Part shown: positions 62,554 through 64,000 of the stretch, one piece after another
How the letters are laid out: each line of letters starts with the position of its first letter
How positions within the stretch are numbered: the stretch's first letter is position 1
The notes under the pieces: model-generated
Told to the model about the DNA's origin: nothing
Database searches by the model: none
The model's input: the letters and a program-made list of their open reading frames with translations, nothing else
Position numbers and translations under genes: made by a program
Assembly (NCBI RefSeq): GCF_013386115.1
Contig: NZ_JACAOR010000013.1
Coordinates: 415,175-479,174 of the forward strand
Origin: Pseudomonas gingeri
GTDB lineage: Bacteria > Pseudomonadota > Gammaproteobacteria > Pseudomonadales > Pseudomonadaceae
Length of the DNA: 64,000 nucleotides
Direction of reading: 5' to 3'

Positions 62554-63180
62554 TCTTGCTTGTGTTCCCAATCATGCCGTGCGGCGCAGTATCAGCAGAT
62601 GACGTTGGCCTTGGCAACCGGGTACGGCCAAGGCGTGTTCGCTATCGAGGTGGAAGTCTGCCGGCAATGCTACCAGCTCATCCGCCGGATGGACGCCCTT
62701 CATTGCCAGCCAGCGTGTGTCAGTGTCGCCGAGATGGCGGGTCCAGTTGCTGAAGTTCTCCATGCTGCTGAACGCCCGGGAAATGATCCCGTTGAACGGC
62801 TGCGGCGGCTGGAAGGCTTCGACGCGACTGTGGATAACTTGCAGGTTATCCAGTTGGAGTTCGAGTTTGACCTGGGTCAGGAAGCGGGTTTTCTTGCCAT
62901 TGCTGTCCAGGCAGGTCACTGGCGACCGGGGAAACAGGATCGCCAGGGGAATACCCGGCATGCCGCCGCCGCTGCCAACGTCGAGCCAGCGGCCGTCTTC
63001 GACAAAGGACATCACGCTCAGGCTGTCGAGCAGGTGCCGTGAAACCATTTCGTCCGGATCGCGCACCGCGGTCAGGTTGTAGGCCTTGTTCCACTTGATC
63101 AACAGGGCCAGGTAGCCCAGCAACTGTTCGTGCTGGGTTGCGCTCAGGTTGACACCGAGCTGGCGAGCACCTGTGGATAA
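62063..63180. other. Four perfect DnaA-box sequences across parA-rsmG
   Basis: TTATCCACA (either strand) occurs at 62063-62071, 62396-62404, 62829-62837 and 63172-63180, all inside coding sequence. Chance would give far fewer than one in this length. The origin itself should lie a few kb beyond mnmG. They may load or titrate DnaA; binding is not shown. Confidence 0.6.
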
Positions 63181-63216
63181 CTCTTCGGCGTGTTGCGAGG
63201 TGACCAACGAACTCAA
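62572..63216 (-). CDS. rsmG: 16S rRNA (guanine527-N7)-methyltransferase RsmG
   Basis: The 214-residue SAM enzyme methylates G527 of 16S rRNA. Motifs are YNLTAVRDPDEMVSRHLLDSL, the SAM site WLDVGSGGGMPGIPLAI, DSNGKKTRFL and ISRAFSSMENF. It lies between mnmG (four-base ATGA overlap) and parA (18-base gap). Confidence 0.96.
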   Translation of the reverse strand: MSSLVTSQHAEELSTGARQLGVNLSATQHEQLLGYLALLIKWNKAYNLTAVRDPDEMVSRHLLDSLSVMSFVEDGRWLDVGSGGGMPGIPLAILFPRSPVTCLDSNGKKTRFLTQVKLELQLDNLQVIHSRVEAFQPPQPFNGIISRAFSSMENFSNWTRHLGDTDTRWLAMKGVHPADELVALPADFHLDSEHALAVPGCQGQRHLLILRRTA

Positions 63217-64000
63217 GCGCTTTGCTCCAACTGACGGCCCGCGCCGCGTTTTTTCAAGTGAATCATCAACAGGGAAATCGCCGCCGGCGTCACACCGGGG
63301 ATCCGCGAAGCCTGGCCCAGGGTCTCGGGCCGGGTCGCGCCGAGCTTGCTCTGGATCTCTTTCGACAGGCCGGAGATGTTCGAGTAATCGATATCCACAG
63401 GCAACCGGGTGTCTTCGCTGGCCCGCAGCCGGGCGATCTCGTCCTGCTGGCGGTCGATGTAGCCGGCGTACTTGGTCTTGATCTCGACCTGCTCGGCGAC
63501 CTGTGGATCCTGCGCGCCCTGTCCGGTCACTTCGACCAGACCAGCGTAGTCGATTTCCGGACGGCTCAGCAGATTCAGCAAATTGTATTCATGGGTCAGC
63601 GGCGTACCGAACTTCTCGGCGATGGCATCGCCCTGCTCGGTGCCCGGGCGTACCCAGGTGCTTTTCAGGCGCTGTTCTTCCAGATCGATGCTCTCGCGTT
63701 TCTTGCAGAAAGCCGCCCAGCGCACGTCATCCACCAGGCCCAGCTCGCGACCTTTTTCGGTCAGGCGCAGGTCGGCGTTGTCTTCGCGCAGGATCAACCG
63801 GTATTCGGCGCGGGAGGTGAACATCCGATACGGTTCCTGGGTACCTAGGGTGATCAGGTCGTCGACCAGTACCCCGATGTACGCCTCGTCGCGACGCGGA
63901 CACCAGCTGTCCTTGCCCTGGGCACGCAGCGCGGCGTTGGCGCCGGCCAGCAAACCCTGGGCACCGGCTTCTTCGTAACCGGTGGTGCCGTTGATCTGGC
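63213..64000 (-). CDS. mnmG: tRNA uridine 5-carboxymethylaminomethyl modification enzyme MnmG (partial)
   Basis: The frame is open to the right edge; the visible 262 residues are the C-terminal part of the roughly 630-residue enzyme. It includes QINGTTGYEEAGAQGLLAG (FAD site end), RMFTSRAEYRLILREDNADLRLT, YAGYIDRQQDEIARL and IPGVTPAAISLLMIHLKKRG. With MnmE it modifies U34 of tRNAs. The N-terminal FAD-binding part is outside the window. Confidence 0.95.
   Translation of the reverse strand, partial: QINGTTGYEEAGAQGLLAGANAALRAQGKDSWCPRRDEAYIGVLVDDLITLGTQEPYRMFTSRAEYRLILREDNADLRLTEKGRELGLVDDVRWAAFCKKRESIDLEEQRLKSTWVRPGTEQGDAIAEKFGTPLTHEYNLLNLLSRPEIDYAGLVEVTGQGAQDPQVAEQVEIKTKYAGYIDRQQDEIARLRASEDTRLPVDIDYSNISGLSKEIQSKLGATRPETLGQASRIPGVTPAAISLLMIHLKKRGAGRQLEQSA

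Overview
This window reads as a high-GC Pseudomonas chromosome, most likely of the P. fluorescens group, close to the replication origin. The gene order mnmG-rsmG-parA-parB-atpIBEFHAGDC-glmU-glmR-glmS at the right end is the classic oriC-proximal order of the genus. Other supporting signs are DksA2, FolE2 and a cluster of zinc-responsive paralogs, a 466-residue Lpd3-type dihydrolipoamide dehydrogenase, many REP palindromes with GTGGGAGC-type ends, and parS sites of the form TGTTCCACGTGGAAC. Species identity is inference; no database was searched.

Left part (1-6.2 kb): ordinary accessory and housekeeping genes. These are the tail of a drug/metabolite exporter, a secreted Tim44-domain protein, a SUKH-type protein, a Kef-like cation/proton antiporter, a hotdog thioesterase, pdxY and a small DUF3301 membrane protein.

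Zinc-starvation island (6.2-19.5 kb): a COG0523 GTPase, then dksA2-zigA-DUF1826 and a metallo-amidase on the minus strand. On the plus strand lies one long, overlapping operon: folE2, a metal ABC transporter (ATPase, permease, binding protein), hisI2, a gamma-carbonic anhydrase, a dihydroorotase paralog and a second thrS. Two near-perfect Zur boxes (9889-9903 and 11824-11836) sit in the divergent promoters. Together these genes would import zinc, deliver it through GTPase chaperones, and substitute for or back up zinc enzymes.

Membrane and metal region (19.6-31.3 kb): a DUF3617 protein, cls, cfa, a three-gene bufferin-type operon (Cys-rich precursor, MNIO/DUF692 enzyme, DUF2063 partner) and a four-gene operon with start/stop overlaps. 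The latter encodes a polytopic SPFH fusion, a His-rich HflC-like protein, an HflK-like protein and a heavy-metal P-type ATPase. A degenerate Zur-like box at 31300-31312 lies upstream of it. This is one of the two least-explained systems here.

Accessory phospholipid operon (32.5-38.3 kb): a CDP-alcohol phosphatidyltransferase-like protein with Asp-to-Asn changes in its catalytic motif, a hydrolase-methyltransferase fusion, a PAP2/dual-specificity phosphatase fusion, a small membrane protein, a PlsC-like acyltransferase and a CdsA-like cytidylyltransferase. It resembles an expanded E. coli ynbABCD set and probably makes or remodels an uncharacterised phospholipid.

Right part (38.5-64 kb): lpd3, an Lrp regulator, a LysE exporter, a long ProA-like dehydrogenase, a PNPOx-FNR-ferredoxin fusion, GST, two LysR regulators, a hydrolase and a lipoprotein, followed by the glm, atp and par-mnmG blocks. 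A lysR gene begins five bases after glmS, where the attTn7 spacer normally lies. Two parS sites lie inside coding sequences, and perfect DnaA boxes are far more frequent than chance would give. No tRNA, rRNA, CRISPR array, prophage or insertion sequence was recognised.
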